Shown one piece after another: positions 5,981 to 6,334 of a DNA stretch of 6,334 bases. Made by a program: the position numbers and the translations under genes. Source of the DNA: Candidatus Poribacteria bacterium (lineage in GTDB: Bacteria; Poribacteria; WGA-4E; UBA9662); contig PBVO01000068.1 in the NCBI GenBank assembly GCA_002729015.1, forward strand, positions 1 through 6,334, in the 5' to 3' direction. Position 1 is the stretch's first letter. Each line of letters starts with the position of its first letter. The notes beneath the pieces were generated by a model. It saw only the letters and a program-made list of their open reading frames with translations, ran no database searches and was not told the origin of the DNA.

Positions 5981-6334
5981 TCAATCAAAGAAGGATTGAT
6001 CTTCTTCCTTCAAAAAGGGCTTGGTTAATTCTGGAATCAAATTTATTCCCATACCAGGTCGATCCCAAACTTCAATAAATCCGTCTTTCACAATTGGGTT
6101 TGGTAACCCTTCTACGATGTCATACCACCATTCTGGCTGGCCTATCGGATATTCGAATGCGATATAATTTTGTGGTAATGTGGCACAAACCTGAACTAGA
6201 GCAGCTAAACCAAGCAATCCATTACCGATTCCATGAGGAGCCATCAAGATTCCGTGCAAATCTGCATATTCGGCTACCCATTTCAACTCTGAGATACCAC
6301 CAACATCGCAAGGATCCGGACCAATAACGTTAAC
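5981..6334 (-). CDS. Enolase-superfamily enzyme, mandelate racemase-like, C-terminal part
   Basis: The frame is open to the right edge of the window and ends at TGA 5983-5981, giving the last 117 residues. The visible part begins VNVIGPDPCDVGGISELKWV, which matches the end of the enolase-superfamily barrel (aspartate followed by GGI and a helix). MAPHGIGNG follows, carrying the histidine that serves as catalytic base or acid in the mandelate racemase subgroup. The end includes FEYP and a WDRPGMGI segment typical of the C-terminal strand and tail of sugar-acid dehydratases and racemases of this group. The true start, the lysine motif and the metal-binding carboxylates lie outside the window, so the reaction (sugar-acid dehydration or racemisation) cannot be assigned. 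An in-frame TTG at 6286 should not be taken as the start, because clear family sequence continues upstream of it. It is the upstream neighbour of the PhyH gene and may share its transcript. Confidence 0.88.
   Translation of the reverse strand, partial: VNVIGPDPCDVGGISELKWVAEYADLHGILMAPHGIGNGLLGLAALVQVCATLPQNYIAFEYPIGQPEWWYDIVEGLPNPIVKDGFIEVWDRPGMGINLIPELTKPFLKEEDQSFFD

Noticed and set aside
6094..6327. 77-codon plus-strand frame opposite the enolase-superfamily gene
   Set aside because: It is antisense to a convincing conserved protein and has no recognisable features.

Overview
The window looks like moderately AT-rich bacterial chromosomal DNA. It combines a sugar/carbohydrate catabolism neighbourhood with a decayed IscB-type mobile element. 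A GH127 arabinofuranosidase-like enzyme, a phytanoyl-CoA dioxygenase (PhyH) family oxygenase and an enolase-superfamily (mandelate racemase-like) enzyme recall gene content common in Poribacteria, Planctomycetes-like, Chloroflexi and related environmental genomes. No taxonomic marker is present, so that is only a weak inference.

Layout from left to right. (1) 77-880 (+): a complete stand-alone AAA/ABC-type ATPase. (2) 881-1286: no protein gene, but a series of base-pairing segments. From about 1045 to 1285 they form a compact multi-helix fold directly against an iscB start codon, where IscB omega-RNAs (HEARO RNAs) are encoded. (3) 1287-1760 (+): the N-terminal part of iscB, in one frame but broken by TAA and TGA, and lacking everything after the bridge-helix/early REC-like portion. 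This pseudogene is missed by simple ORF calling because no long open frame survives. (4) 1761-2334: no recognisable gene; one 7-bp inverted repeat and a weak candidate promoter. (5) 2335-4611 (+): a complete 758-residue GH127 (DUF1680) glycosidase with all catalytic and zinc-binding residues and a discoidin-like C-terminal domain. (6) 4612-5049: convergent intergenic region with candidate terminators and a possible short frameshifted coding relic. (7) 5050-5832 (-): complete PhyH-family Fe(II)/2-oxoglutarate oxygenase starting with GTG. (8) 5981-6334 (-): C-terminal 117 codons of an enolase-superfamily enzyme that runs off the right edge.

The two minus-strand genes are co-oriented (enolase-superfamily gene first, 148 bp gap, then PhyH). 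They converge on the GH127 gene. A cytoplasmic arabinofuranosidase next to a sugar-acid dehydratase/racemase-like enzyme fits an oligosaccharide or sugar-acid utilisation locus, but the substrate cannot be read from the sequence. The most notable hidden content is the omega-RNA/iscB remnant: the RNA scaffold appears structurally intact while its nuclease is dead.
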